From contig NZ_CP108070.1 in the NCBI RefSeq assembly GCF_036178845.1, positions 9,300,001-9,364,000 on the forward strand: a stretch of 64,000 nt of DNA, written 5' to 3'. This document shows, piece by piece, positions 52,620-61,056 of this stretch. A model generated the notes under the pieces. The model was not told where the DNA came from and ran no database searches. It saw only the letters and a list, made by a program, of their open reading frames with translations. The number at the start of each line of letters is the position of its first letter. Within the stretch, counting starts at the first letter, position 1. Position numbers and translations under genes: made by a program. The stretch is from Streptomyces sp. NBC_00271. Its GTDB lineage: Bacteria > Actinomycetota > Actinomycetes > Streptomycetales > Streptomycetaceae.

Positions 52620-53366
52620 TCACATCAGGGATCTCAGCACGTCGACCTCACAGCCCGGCGCGAACGGGTCGAGGCCGTGCTCGATCAGCCAGCGAACTGC
52701 CAGCAGGCTTCGCAACGACCACCACGCGTGGATCACGTCGAGGTCGATGTCGGTGCCATAGCCGGCGGCGACGTCGTCGAGGTGCTCCTCGTGTCCGAGC
52801 GTGAAGGTGGCGAGGTCGTACAGGGCATCACCCTGGCCCGCCTCGGACCAGTCGATGATGCCCGTGACCTCGTCGCCGTCGACGAAGACGTGCGCGATCT
52901 GCAGGTCGCCGTGCGTGAACGCCGGAGTCCACGGCCGGAGCGCGGCCTCAGCGACCTGGCGGTTGCGGGTGACCAGGTCAGCGCGCAGGACACCGTTCGT
53001 CACGAGCAACTCGCACTCGTCGTCGAGTTCCGCCGCCAGCGCGACGATGCTCCGGCCGGCCCGCCCCGGCAGGGGCGGCAAGGGCGCTTCGTGCAGCTTC
53101 CGGATGGCGGCGCCCGCCGCGGCCCACGCCGCCGGCGACCCGGTCGACGGCCCGCCGAGGCGCCCGAGCGTCGTCCCCGGGAGTGCGGTGATCGCGAGCA
53201 CGGGCGGCTTGCGCCACAGGACCTCCGGGGTCGGGACCGGCGCGAGGGACATCGCCTCGACCTCGACGTCGATGCGCGCCTGATCGGGGTCCACCTTCAA
53301 GAACACGTCACCGACGCGCAGGGTCGCGCGCTCGGAATGGGCGACGACGACTTTGACCTCATCCAT
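52620..53366 (-). CDS. Aminoglycoside phosphotransferase (APH)-family kinase-like protein
   Basis: 248 residues. The catalytic loop is FTHGDLQIAHVFVDGD (Brenner's motif HGDxxxxN with His in place of Asn), and the metal-binding part is TGIIDWSEAGQGDALYDLA (Asp of DFG equivalent). The N-lobe (ATLRVGDVFLKVD) has the Lys. Such proteins phosphorylate antibiotics, sugars or other small hydroxyl compounds; resistance cannot be concluded. It lies immediately left of the IS5-type element, with 148 bp between the start and the IS end. Confidence 0.8.
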   Translation of the reverse strand: MDEVKVVVAHSERATLRVGDVFLKVDPDQARIDVEVEAMSLAPVPTPEVLWRKPPVLAITALPGTTLGRLGGPSTGSPAAWAAAGAAIRKLHEAPLPPLPGRAGRSIVALAAELDDECELLVTNGVLRADLVTRNRQVAEAALRPWTPAFTHGDLQIAHVFVDGDEVTGIIDWSEAGQGDALYDLATFTLGHEEHLDDVAAGYGTDIDLDVIHAWWSLRSLLAVRWLIEHGLDPFAPGCEVDVLRSLM

Positions 53367-53511
53367 GGGCGACCAGTATCCCGGGGACGATCGCCGACGT
53401 CGCCGGTTTATCGCGTGCGATTACGCGGCTGACCGCGTCCCGATACCCGGCGGCCTCGTGCACGACACCGACCTCTGACCAGGTCAAGCCCACCACTTTT
53501 GTTAGGAGTTC

Positions 53512-53514
53512 TTA
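53512..53514. repeat. Left target-site duplication of IS5-type element
   Basis: TTA directly flanking the left end; the same TTA follows the right end at 54462-54464. Confidence 0.75.
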
Positions 53515-54461
53515 GAGAGCATCTGATCAGCTTTCAGATTGCTATGGCAGTGTTGTCCGTTTCGATTCGCCACGTTGGGGTGGATTCTCCGGTCAGCTCG
53601 CGGGACATTTTGTTAGCCATTGCCCAGTGGATCATCGTGCGGGATCTCTGTGGGAGGGCTTCGTAGTCCCGCGCGAGGCGGCGGTGCTGCATGAGCCAGC
53701 CGAAGGTCCGCTCGATCACCCATCGCTTCGGCAGGGGCTCGAACCCCTTCGCCCGAGGCCGCTGCACCACCTCGACGTCGATGCCGAGTCCGGCGCCGTG
53801 GTTGAGGATGCTGGTCTGGTAACCGCCGTCGGCCCACACCTTGGTCACGCCGGGATGGGCGGCGGCCAGGTCGTCGAGCAGGAGCTTGCCGCCGGCGGTG
53901 TCGTGCACGTTGGCGGCGGTGATGAGGACGGCCAGCACCAGGCCGAGTGTGTCGGTGATCAGGTGCCTCTTGCGTCCTTTGATCTTCTTGCCGGCGTCGA
54001 TGCCCTGGCTGGTCTCGGCCACGTTTGCCGAAGTCTTCACGCTCTGCGCGTCGATCACGGCGGCGGTTGGCTCCGCGTTGCGGCCGTGGGAACGTCGGGT
54101 CCGTTCACGCAACAGGTCGTGGACCCGCTGGGTCGTGCCATCCGCTTCCCACTTCGCGTAGTAGTCATAGACGGTTTTGTACGGCGGGAAGTCGTGCGGC
54201 AGGTACTCCCAGGGAATGCCGGTTCGGTTGACGTAGAGGATCGCGTTGACGATCTCCCGTAAGTCGTGGACCCGGGCCGCCGTACCGGGGCCGGTCCGGC
54301 CGGCTCGCCAGGCCGTGAAAACCGGTTCGATCAAGGCCCAGCGGGCATCGGAGACATCACTGCGGTACAGGCGACGAGCGTTCACGCCTCGCTCAACGAC
54401 AGCCATCCCCGACAGTCACAAAAACATCCCTAACTACCAACTACCTAGATCAGATGCCCTC
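53515..54461 (-). mobile_element. IS5-family insertion sequence, 947 bp, intact
   Basis: Terminal inverted repeats GAGAGCATCTGATC (53515-53528) and, read on the minus strand, GAGGGCATCTGATC (54461-54448), 13 of 14 identical, flanked by a 3-bp TTA duplication. One transposase gene fills it. The intact frame, ends and duplication indicate a recent insertion. Confidence 0.88.
53534..54406 (-). CDS. IS5-family transposase
   Basis: 290 residues, full length. DUF4096-like N-terminus (YRSDVSDARWALIEPVF; IVNAILYVNRTGIPWEYLPHDFPPYKTVYDYYAKW) and DDE catalytic region: Asp in AAVIDAQSVKTS, Asp in KVWADGGYQTS, Glu in KRWVIERTFGWLMQHRRLARDYE. It cuts and joins the element's ends. A single frame is used, without the programmed frameshift seen in some IS5-group members. 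Confidence 0.93.
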   Translation of the reverse strand: MAVVERGVNARRLYRSDVSDARWALIEPVFTAWRAGRTGPGTAARVHDLREIVNAILYVNRTGIPWEYLPHDFPPYKTVYDYYAKWEADGTTQRVHDLLRERTRRSHGRNAEPTAAVIDAQSVKTSANVAETSQGIDAGKKIKGRKRHLITDTLGLVLAVLITAANVHDTAGGKLLLDDLAAAHPGVTKVWADGGYQTSILNHGAGLGIDVEVVQRPRAKGFEPLPKRWVIERTFGWLMQHRRLARDYEALPQRSRTMIHWAMANKMSRELTGESTPTWRIETDNTAIAI

Positions 54462-54549
54462 TTAGAGGTCGTCCTTGGCTGTACCTGGCGCAGGGCCCGG
54501 ACGGCTTCGAGGGTTCACCCGTCGTTGCCGGTGACGGGCTGCACCGTCG

Positions 54550-55884
54550 TCATTTGTGGTCGCGCAGGAAGGTAGGGATCTCGTCGCGGGTCGGGTAGTT
54601 CGGCAGGGGTGCTGGCTTGTCCTGAAGGAACGCGGTGATGACGGCGGTGGCCCGGTCGTTGTTGTCGTCGAGGCCGTTCCACATGTGGTGTCCGACTCCG
54701 GGCATGTACTGCGCGCGTTGGATGGCGGGGTCATTGGCAAGGATGGCGGTCGCCCATTGACGGACCTGGGAGGAGCACTCGGCGATCATCAGCATCGCGG
54801 GGGTCCGGGACTGGCGCAATTGCGGTGCGATGGAGGGCGAGTCCTTGACCGTCTGCTGGACGCGGAGGCTGGCGGCGGGGCTGAAGGAGAAGTTCTGTGC
54901 GGTGTCCTCAGCGGGGATGCGGTGCGCGTCGCGCGCGCAGTAGGCGGATGCGGTGTCACCGCCGAGGTCGGCGGTGGTGAAGGCGTTGTCACCTTCGGCC
55001 TGTCCGATCAGTCCGGTGGCGGGGGTGAGGAGTCCGAGTCGCATGAGGCCGAATGCCACGGCGTACCGAGGGACGTGCGTCGATCGCGGTCCGGTCATGA
55101 CCGGCGCGAGGCCCCGTGCGGATTTTCGGCCCTTGTGCCCGGTGATGTGCGCGGTGGGGCCGTCCATGGGGCCGGGCTCGGCGATGATCGCCCGGTGCAA
55201 GCGTGCGGCGACGCTCGGGTCGGCCAGGGCTCGGGTGAGCACGGCCCCGCCTGAGGAGAATCCGAGGATGTCGACCTTGCCCTTGTTCAGGCGGTCGATG
55301 AAGGCGGCGAGGTCGCGGACCGACCTGGAGATCGTGTACTGGCCCATGGGGAGCAGGTCGCTTCGTCCGCCACCGGCCTGTTCGTAGGCGTAGACGTCGT
55401 AGCCCTGGCGTGCCAGGAGTTGCAGGAACCGGTGGTCGAGCACCGAGATGCCACGGACCGGTCCGCCGTTGAGGTACACGAACGGGATGGGATGCCGGGG
55501 GCCGGGGTTCGCGGGCGGGTAGTGATACACCGCGACCCGGCTGCCGGTGGACAGGCTCCAGTGCTGCGTGGTCACGAACGGCAGGGCGGGCGGGTACCGC
55601 CGGGCCGTCGGTACGGTCGGAACGCAGACCGCCGCCGTCAATGCCGCCGCGACAACCACCGGCAGGAACGGCACGAGCCGCGCCGGCCAAGTGCGGCGCC
55701 GCCCCCGCCACATCGCGAGGACAGCCCCGACTCCGAGGGTCGTCAACCATGCGGCCAGCCCCGAGCCTGCCCCGTCGGTGAGGGCGATCAGTGCGAGAAA
55801 GACGACGACCAGCATCGCGACGGCGGCCAGGGCCAGCAGTAAGCGTCCGGTGAAGCGGACGAGACGTATGGCGGACGTGGGCAC
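54550..55884 (-). CDS. Membrane-anchored alpha/beta hydrolase
   Basis: 444 residues. About three hydrophobic helices in the first 95 residues (LLLALAAVAMLVVVFLALIAL; LAAWLTTLGVGAVLAMW; LVPFLPVVVAAALTAAV) then an extracellular or periplasm-facing hydrolase. Oxyanion HG-like stretch FVYLNGGPVRGI, nucleophile Ser in ILGFSSGGAVL, and a late His in GVGHHMWNGLDD; the acid is probably in the region around MIAECSSQ. A proline-iminopeptidase-like oxyanion motif (NGGP) suggests a peptidase or esterase. Divergent from a TetR regulator, with a shared tandem site. Confidence 0.8.
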   Translation of the reverse strand: MPTSAIRLVRFTGRLLLALAAVAMLVVVFLALIALTDGAGSGLAAWLTTLGVGAVLAMWRGRRRTWPARLVPFLPVVVAAALTAAVCVPTVPTARRYPPALPFVTTQHWSLSTGSRVAVYHYPPANPGPRHPIPFVYLNGGPVRGISVLDHRFLQLLARQGYDVYAYEQAGGGRSDLLPMGQYTISRSVRDLAAFIDRLNKGKVDILGFSSGGAVLTRALADPSVAARLHRAIIAEPGPMDGPTAHITGHKGRKSARGLAPVMTGPRSTHVPRYAVAFGLMRLGLLTPATGLIGQAEGDNAFTTADLGGDTASAYCARDAHRIPAEDTAQNFSFSPAASLRVQQTVKDSPSIAPQLRQSRTPAMLMIAECSSQVRQWATAILANDPAIQRAQYMPGVGHHMWNGLDDNNDRATAVITAFLQDKPAPLPNYPTRDEIPTFLRDHK

Positions 55885-55897
55885 GGCGGACCTCCAA

Positions 55898-55923
55898 CAG
55901 TTTCAGAACGCTGTTTCAAAACG
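55898..55923. promoter_or_regulatory. Tandem 13-bp repeat, TetR operator candidate
   Basis: CAGTTTCAGAACG (55898-55910) and CTGTTTCAAAACG (55911-55923), 11 of 13 identical. The same stretch contains AACAG and CTGTT arms 10 bases apart. It lies between the divergent hydrolase and TetR genes. Confidence 0.65.
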
Positions 55924-55952
55924 ACGTTACCAAAGAGGGTAGGCTGCTGGCC

Positions 55953-56570
55953 GTGGGTAGGCCGAGAACAAACGACGAGGCCGTCAAAGAGCGGCTTGTG
56001 GTGTGCGCGACCGAGATGCTCGCCACCCGTCCGCGGGAGTTGCTCACGGTCCGCGCCGTGGCCGCTGCTGCCGAGGCGTCGACGACGGCGGTGTATTCCT
56101 TGTTCGGTGGCAAGGACGGCCTGATCGGTGCGGTGCGCGACAGAGCCGTCGCCGGCCTGTTCCAGGACCTGTCGGCGGCGCAGACCTCAGCGGACCCTCT
56201 CGCCGACCTCTACGGGCTGGCCGTCGCCTACCGTCGTTGGGGGCGCGGACACAGCCACCTGTACACGGTGCTGTTCGGTGGTGTGCAGTCCTTCGACCCG
56301 TCGGGGGAGGTCGGTGCCAGTGACCCGATCCTTCCGCTCCTCGCGGCGATCGATCGCGCGTTGGCGGCGTCCGTCCTCGTCGGCGAAGCAACGTCGATCG
56401 CCCTGTCGATCTGGGCCACCCTGCACGGGCTCGTGACTCTCGAACTGGCCGGGGCCCTCGACGCCGCCACGGCCGAGGCCGCCTTCCGATCGGCGATTCA
56501 CGCCACGTTGCGCGGATGGACGACCCCGGCGGTGTTCAGCAGCCTTCGCCAAGCCGAACTCGCTCCTTGA
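55953..56570 (+). CDS. TetR-family regulator
   Basis: 205 residues. N-terminal HTH: GRPRTNDEAVKERLVVCATEMLATRPRELLTVRAVAAAAEASTTAVYSLFGGKDGLIGAV. The C-terminal ligand part (AYRRWGRGHSHLYTVLFGG; SIALSIWATLHGLVTLELAG) belongs to the TetR_C_13/WHG-like group. It diverges from the membrane hydrolase, and the tandem repeat between them is the likely binding site. Confidence 0.87.
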   Translation: MGRPRTNDEAVKERLVVCATEMLATRPRELLTVRAVAAAAEASTTAVYSLFGGKDGLIGAVRDRAVAGLFQDLSAAQTSADPLADLYGLAVAYRRWGRGHSHLYTVLFGGVQSFDPSGEVGASDPILPLLAAIDRALAASVLVGEATSIALSIWATLHGLVTLELAGALDAATAEAAFRSAIHATLRGWTTPAVFSSLRQAELAP

Positions 56571-56575
56571 CAGGA

Positions 56576-56674
56576 TCAGGACCGGTATCCGGGCCCTCCC
56601 GGTCCCTGCTGGGGCGGGGGAGCGTCCTGCCGGCGGGCGCCGTAGGAGTCGATGAACACGTCAGGGGTCGTCAC
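56576..56674 (-). CDS. Very small ORF, 32 residues, unknown
   Basis: GTG start at 56674 with TGGAG upstream, reading MTTPDVFIDSYGARRQDAPP and a Pro/Gly/Gln-rich end, stop at 56576-56578. Coding is suggested by the ribosome site and by codon use; no family is recognised. It may also be the end of a decayed gene. Confidence 0.35.
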   Translation of the reverse strand: MTTPDVFIDSYGARRQDAPPPQQGPGGPGYRS

Positions 56675-57129
56675 GGAGTCTCCAGGCTCGTACGGCCGGC
56701 CACACCGGTGCGGGCCGCCGCGTCAAGGGTGAGGGCGGGTCAGCGGGTGGCGAGGGCCGCGCGGTCCTGGTGGTGCTCGGCAGTCGCAGAGCTCGGGGTG
56801 TCGTCGACGGGCCACTGGCGCCGGCAGGCGGGTGAGGGGCAGGCACGTACGCTCTGGCGCCGTCGATGGCCGGCTCGGTGCTCAGGGCGCGCGCCCAGGC
56901 GGTGATGCCGTCGGTGTCGTGTTCACCGACGCGCAGGATCAGGCTGTGCAGGGGGCGGCCCGGCTCGGGGCAGATGCTGCGGGAGATCGAAGCCGGTCAG
57001 CGGCAGGTCGGGGTGGTCCTGCAGGAGGCGTCGGCCGACGGCGAGCTGCCCGTTCTCGCGGGATCCGTACCGCTCCAGCTGCGCCAGCAGCTGCTGGGCT
57101 CGCGCCGGTGCCGGTGGGCTCAGGGGCAT
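56661..57129 (-). pseudogene. Frameshifted small gene of unknown function
   Basis: The first frame, from ATG 57129, reads PARAQQLLAQLERYGSRENGQ and PDLPLTGFDLPQHLP, then stops at 56923. A second frame from about 56945 continues convincingly with LHSLILRVGEHDTDGITAWARA and LSTEPAIDGARAYVP. Both halves have natural amino-acid and codon composition, suggesting one gene broken by a single frameshift. No family recognised. Confidence 0.45.
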
Positions 57130-57221
57130 CTGTGGCTCCTTGGCGAAAAGGGGAGCGCCGCGCCCGCAGGGTGGCGCGCGGCGCTCCGGGTTGTGTGGCT
57201 GGTGGTGTCGGCGGAGTGTGT

Positions 57222-57350
57222 TCAGACGGTCGTGCTGGTGCGGGCGATGGTGTCGGCGACGTGCAGCAGCGCCGCGGTGTTGCCGTGGATGGCGTTCGCG
57301 ATCTCTTCGGCGTGGGCGTTGTTGAGTCGGTCGGCGTTGAGGCTGTCCAT
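57222..57350 (-). CDS. Small hypothetical protein, 42 residues
   Basis: From ATG 57350, reading MDSLNADRLNNAHAEEIANA and ending IARTSTTV. GAGGCG lies 12 bases upstream. The composition is that of a short soluble helical protein. In-frame sequence extends upstream to 57431 without better signals. Family not recognised. Confidence 0.4.
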   Translation of the reverse strand: MDSLNADRLNNAHAEEIANAIHGNTAALLHVADTIARTSTTV

Positions 57351-57453
57351 CGTGCGAATCGCCTCAAGGCGGTAGTCGCGGCGCGGCGCAGTCCCGACGC
57401 ATGCGGGCCTGGCCGGCGATGACGGCGTCATAGGACGGTACGCGTCGCGGGGG

Positions 57454-58557
57454 TCAGTCCCGGCGGGCCACCAGCCGGTAGGCGTTGGAAAGGCCCAGGG
57501 GCCGGGCCACGCGTTTGAAGACTAGGCGGTCCAGCAGCCTGCCCAGGAGCAAGGCCGGGATGCCGGCGATCACTGTCATGGCGCGCAGTGTGCGCCGAAG
57601 GCGGGACGGCGGGACCGGCAGCCAGGGCAGGTCGTCGCGCGGTGCGACCGCGTCCAGGGCAAACCAGACAGCGGCCAGCAGGTCGACGGGGTCGTGGGGT
57701 TCGGCGTGCTGCTCCGCGACCACCGTGAAGCCGAGATCCGTGAGACGAGCACGCAGGTTCTCGACCGGGACGAAGTGCAGGTGCTGCGGCTGCAGCCAGG
57801 GCAGCCACCAGCGGCCGAGAAGGCGGGCATAGCGGCTGTCGGGGTCCGGGACCTCGATCAGCAGGTGGCCGCCGGGTCGGACGGCCCGGTACGCCGCCTG
57901 AAGTTCGCGGGCCGGTTCCGTGCTGTGCTCCAGGTAGTGGAACATGCTGACGACGTCGTAGCCGTCGGCGAGTTGCTCAGCCAGCTCGGGAAAGCTGCCC
58001 CGATGGCCCTGGTCCACGCGTCCGGCGCGCTCGGCGAGTTCGGCGCCGTCGGTGAAGTCGAGGCCGTCGAAGCTTGTATCCGGGAAGACAGTGCGGGCCG
58101 CCTCACAGAAGTGGCCGTGACCGGTGCCGACGTCCAGCCAGTCCTTGGGCGTGGGGGCGAAGGGGACCAAGGACTCGGCACGCTGCACGTACATTTTCGT
58201 CCGGCTTGCGAAGGTCATGGCGAGCTGCTTCTCGCCCAGGCCGTCATAGAAATCGCGGTAATAGAACTCCAGGCCGGCCTCGCTGAGCCGCGGATTCTGG
58301 AAGGTGTGCCGACATCCCTCGCACCGGTCGAGGACGAAGCGGCCTGGCTTGTGCTGGATCAGGTCCGTGGTGCGCAACCGCGTCGCCAACCGGGTCGAGC
58401 CGCACCACGGGCAGGTGTCGCGCCGGGGTTCGAAGAAGCGGTCCAGGCCTTCGGCGAGGTCGGCCCGGTAGACCGGGCGCAGCGCTGCGACCTGCTCGGC
58501 TCGGCCCGGGGACACGGGCTCGTACTCGTGGGTGCGGTTCTTGTGGTCGTTGCTCAC
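57454..58557 (-). CDS. Zinc-motif class I methyltransferase (Methyltransf_11/23 type)
   Basis: 367 residues from GTG 58557, with an ideal GAGGAGG just upstream. A zinc-ribbon-like N-terminus carries CPWCGS (near 48) and CEGC (near 80). Motif I is WLDVGTGHGHFCEAA, followed by FDGLDFTDGAELA, and YDVVSMFHYLEHSTEPARELQAAYRAVRPGGHLLIEVPDP. This organisation is typical of methyltransferases that act on sugar nucleotides or on cell-surface polysaccharide. The C-terminus has a hydrophobic stretch (VIAGIPALLLGRLL). Just upstream lies a glycosyltransferase fragment in the same frame, consistent with a former sugar-tailoring cluster. Confidence 0.82.
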   Translation of the reverse strand: MSNDHKNRTHEYEPVSPGRAEQVAALRPVYRADLAEGLDRFFEPRRDTCPWCGSTRLATRLRTTDLIQHKPGRFVLDRCEGCRHTFQNPRLSEAGLEFYYRDFYDGLGEKQLAMTFASRTKMYVQRAESLVPFAPTPKDWLDVGTGHGHFCEAARTVFPDTSFDGLDFTDGAELAERAGRVDQGHRGSFPELAEQLADGYDVVSMFHYLEHSTEPARELQAAYRAVRPGGHLLIEVPDPDSRYARLLGRWWLPWLQPQHLHFVPVENLRARLTDLGFTVVAEQHAEPHDPVDLLAAVWFALDAVAPRDDLPWLPVPPSRLRRTLRAMTVIAGIPALLLGRLLDRLVFKRVARPLGLSNAYRLVARRD

Positions 58558-58985
58558 TGGTCCTCCTCGGCCGAACCGGACCCTGACGCCCGCGCCCGCG
58601 TCGGTCACCTGTCCGGCCACGACCGGCTGGTCATCGCGGATGGGAGCCACGACGAGGGGGACGGCGTGCCAGAGGGCCTCGCACATGGTGTTGTTGTGAC
58701 TGGCGTGGCAGGTTACCGCGTCCACCCGTTCCTGGAGCGGGAGTTGAGGGACCGAAGGGGAGAACGAGGACGTCCTTGTCGTGGGTGTCGGCGCCGAGCG
58801 CGCGACCCGGGTCGACGATCACCTCCTGCAGCCGGTCGGTCCGTTCGCGCACGGATGCCAGGCACCCGCCCAGGAAGCGCGCCCCCACATCGGTGTCGGC
58901 GGCGCCGAGCGTCACGAGGACGCGGGAACGAGAGTCGTCGATCAGTCCTAGGGGAAGTCGGAATCCGGCGGGACGGTACGGGTGG
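58558..58985 (-). pseudogene. Glycosyltransferase (UGT/macrolide GT-like) C-terminal fragment
   Basis: Reading from the right: [29 protein letters not shown] and [23 protein letters not shown], then a frame change near 58750, then [40 protein letters not shown]. That is the C-terminal nucleotide-sugar-binding half of a UGT-type glycosyltransferase; the N-terminal half is absent, replaced by transposase sequence. It runs into the start of the methyltransferase at 58557. Confidence 0.75.
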
Positions 58986-59270
58986 GGGTTACTCCGCAGT
59001 GGTCCAGAGACGGTGACCTGGTGTTCACGGGTGGCTTGTTCCAGGTGGGGCAGGGAGGCGTAGCCGGCGTCGACCAGGTGCTCGGCGGGCAGGAGTCCGC
59101 GGCGGGAGAGGCGGGTGTGGATGCCGGGCAGGACTTGGCTGTCGTGGGTGATGGCCGCGGTGGTGGCCACGTCCGTGATCACGTTGGGGCCGTCGGGAGC
59201 ACAGGTCTCGGTCAGGTGAACGGAGAACCCTTTCCAGCAGGACCGGACGTGCGGTCCACTCCGTGCCGGT
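58986..59270 (-). pseudogene. IS1182-like transposase fragment
   Basis: Reads [20 protein letters not shown], then [19 protein letters not shown] and [35 protein letters not shown], the middle catalytic segment of IS1182/IS5-superfamily DDE transposases. It is fused directly to the glycosyltransferase piece. The sequence from 59271 to 59467 has no recognisable gene. Confidence 0.7.
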
Positions 59271-59467
59271 AGAGGTGTTCCAGGAGCCGGACGGCGTCGT
59301 TTCCGGTGGCAAGGATCCTGGTCTTGGGCTTGGTGGGGTTCTTGCTCAGGCGAACTCGCTTACGCGGTCGTTGCCACCTCGTCCGGACCACCAGTTGATC
59401 ACGACTCGATACGCGCCCTAGCGCCAAGTCCGCCGCAGAACACCCTGGTTGAGTGAGCCGTGCCGTC

Positions 59468-59941
59468 TCACGAGGTTGGTGCCACGGCCACGGCCTCGGC
59501 CTCGGTCACCGGCTCTCCGGCCGGACTTCGATGGCCGGCCCGCTCGGCGATGAGCCGCCGGTAGTTCGGGCACTGGGTGACGTCCTCGTACTCGCAGTTC
59601 AGGCCGTCCTCGATGAGTTCCAACGAGGCCTGGGCCGCTGCGATTCTCGACCGGAGTTCCTCAGCCGCGGGATGCAGGATCTCGTGCCGGGTGGTGCGGT
59701 CGACGGTTGCGGACAGGCTCCTGATGGTGTTCAGACCAAGGCCGGCCTCCTTCAAGATGAGGATCGTCGCCACGCGGGTGAGGTCGTCCGCACCGTAACG
59801 GCGGCGCCCGCCGACGTCCCGTCCGGGGTGCAGCAGGCCCATAGCCTCCCAATGTCGCAGCACGTGCGTGGCCAGGCCGAACCGTGCCGCGAGGGCGCCG
59901 ATGCTCAACGTGCCGGCGCCGCCGTCTCCGCTTGACTTCAT
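59468..59941 (-). CDS. MerR-family regulator
   Basis: 157 residues. HTH: LSIGALAARFGLATHVLRHWEAMGLLHPGRDVGGRRRYGADDLTRVATILILKEAGLGL. The long dimer helix follows, then a Cys-containing tail (LNCEYEDVTQCPNYRRLI) in which two Cys might sense metal or redox state. Its start overlaps the stop of the OB-fold gene (ATGA), so it is the last gene of the cluster. Confidence 0.87.
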   Translation of the reverse strand: MKSSGDGGAGTLSIGALAARFGLATHVLRHWEAMGLLHPGRDVGGRRRYGADDLTRVATILILKEAGLGLNTIRSLSATVDRTTRHEILHPAAEELRSRIAAAQASLELIEDGLNCEYEDVTQCPNYRRLIAERAGHRSPAGEPVTEAEAVAVAPTS

Positions 59942-60183
59942 GCCGACATTAAGACCAGGTTGCCGGTTACACGGAGCAGGTCGCCGGGCTGTATGTCGGT
60001 CAGCAACGCGTGGGTGATCTGGGGGGCTCCGCTGGTGCAGGAGACGACCGTGTCAGGGGTGTCGGTGGCGGTGGTGTCCGCGTCGGCGGGGCGGACGATC
60101 AGGTCGAACGTCGCGGTGCCGCGCGGGCCAGGGGCGGGGATGGCGTCGACCCAGCCATCGACGGCGACGTGGGTGGTGTCCAT
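59938..60183 (-). CDS. Small OB-fold-like protein
   Basis: 81 residues from ATG 60183, overlapping the whiB-like stop by one base. AVDGWVDAIPAPGPRGTATFDLIVRP and ITHALLTDIQPGDLLRVTGNLVL give an SSB-like or OB-fold pattern. It may bind single-stranded DNA, as small SSB-like proteins of integrative elements do. Evidence is limited to pattern and context. Confidence 0.55.
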   Translation of the reverse strand: MDTTHVAVDGWVDAIPAPGPRGTATFDLIVRPADADTTATDTPDTVVSCTSGAPQITHALLTDIQPGDLLRVTGNLVLMSA

Positions 60184-60725
60184 CAGCTGACCTCCGCCAG
60201 GGTCCCGGTGGGGCAACGGGTGCGGGTGGTGCGCTGCGCGAGGTCTAAGAGCTCGCAGTTGCGCTGCTGTTGGCCGGTGGTGATCGGCTCGGTCCAGGGC
60301 TCGTAGTGGCTGGACCACATGGGGCTGGCGGCCTGGACCGGGTCAGGGGTCGGCGGGCGAGCCTCGCTGTAGCGGGCGCGTTCGCGGTCGGCCTGGGCGA
60401 CGACGCCGACCCAGTCGAGCCCGTGGCGCAGCTGGAGCCGCTGACGCAGACCGGTGCGCTGCCGGGCGGTGGTCGCCGCCCAGATGCCGGTGGGGGTCAG
60501 CTCGCGGTTGGCGAGCGCCCACTTGAGGCATCCGGCGGCGATGGGGCAGCCGCTGCAGGCCGTTTTGGCGCGCTCGATGCGGGCCAGGTCGTCCTTGCTG
60601 TTTTGGCCGTGCTCGTGGGCGAACCACTCCGGGTTCGTGCGGCACGCCAGCGGGGCGTCGGTGTGGGGAAAAGGGATCCGAAGGTCGGCCTCGATCGTGG
60701 CCGGGGCTTTGGCAGTTCGGCTCAT
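60183..60725 (-). CDS. WhiB-family iron-sulfur regulator
   Basis: 180 residues. The four cluster-binding Cys are in LACRTNPEWF and TACSGCPIAAGCLKWAL, followed by the GIWAATTARQR turn. The tail of about 80 residues is longer than in most WhiB proteins. It would bind a 4Fe-4S cluster and act with sigma factor. It heads a tight cluster with the OB-fold and MerR genes, separate from the chromosomal developmental whi genes. Confidence 0.9.
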   Translation of the reverse strand: MSRTAKAPATIEADLRIPFPHTDAPLACRTNPEWFAHEHGQNSKDDLARIERAKTACSGCPIAAGCLKWALANRELTPTGIWAATTARQRTGLRQRLQLRHGLDWVGVVAQADRERARYSEARPPTPDPVQAASPMWSSHYEPWTEPITTGQQQRNCELLDLAQRTTRTRCPTGTLAEVS

Positions 60726-60765
60726 GGGTGAGCCCTCCTCGCGGAGTGATGAATGCAGGGGAAGT

Positions 60766-61056
60766 TCAGGCGTGGTCGTCGTAGTCGCTTACGCGTTTGG
60801 GCTTCGCGTCGGAGGCGAACCTGCCGAGGCGCGCCTCGGTGGGGTTCGCGCTGATCCAGTCCTCAGCGCAGACCTTGTGCGCGGGCTCGCCGTAGTGGGA
60901 GCACATCGGCGTGGGGGCACCGCACAGCACGCACGGCAGGTCCTGCCAGCGGTCGAAATGCCGGGCATCCCGCCAGTCCTGGCCACCGGGAACCGGGATG
61001 AGGCCCGCCTCCCACAGCGGCGCCTTGCTGCGGCGGCGCCGGGCGGGCGCACTCAT
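60766..61056 (-). CDS. Small Cys-rich zinc-binding-like protein
   Basis: 96 residues from ATG 61056, overlapping the GGDEF stop (ATGA). A basic start (SAPARRRRSKAPLWEAG) precedes CVLCGAPTPMCSHYGEPAHKVCAEDW, with four Cys and two His that could bind zinc. Proteins of this size and type recur in actinomycete integrative and conjugative elements. Role unknown. Confidence 0.6.
   Translation of the reverse strand: MSAPARRRRSKAPLWEAGLIPVPGGQDWRDARHFDRWQDLPCVLCGAPTPMCSHYGEPAHKVCAEDWISANPTEARLGRFASDAKPKRVSDYDDHA

Noticed and set aside
52620..53366. Antibiotic resistance gene
   Set aside because: Only the broad APH fold is seen; many family members act on other substrates.
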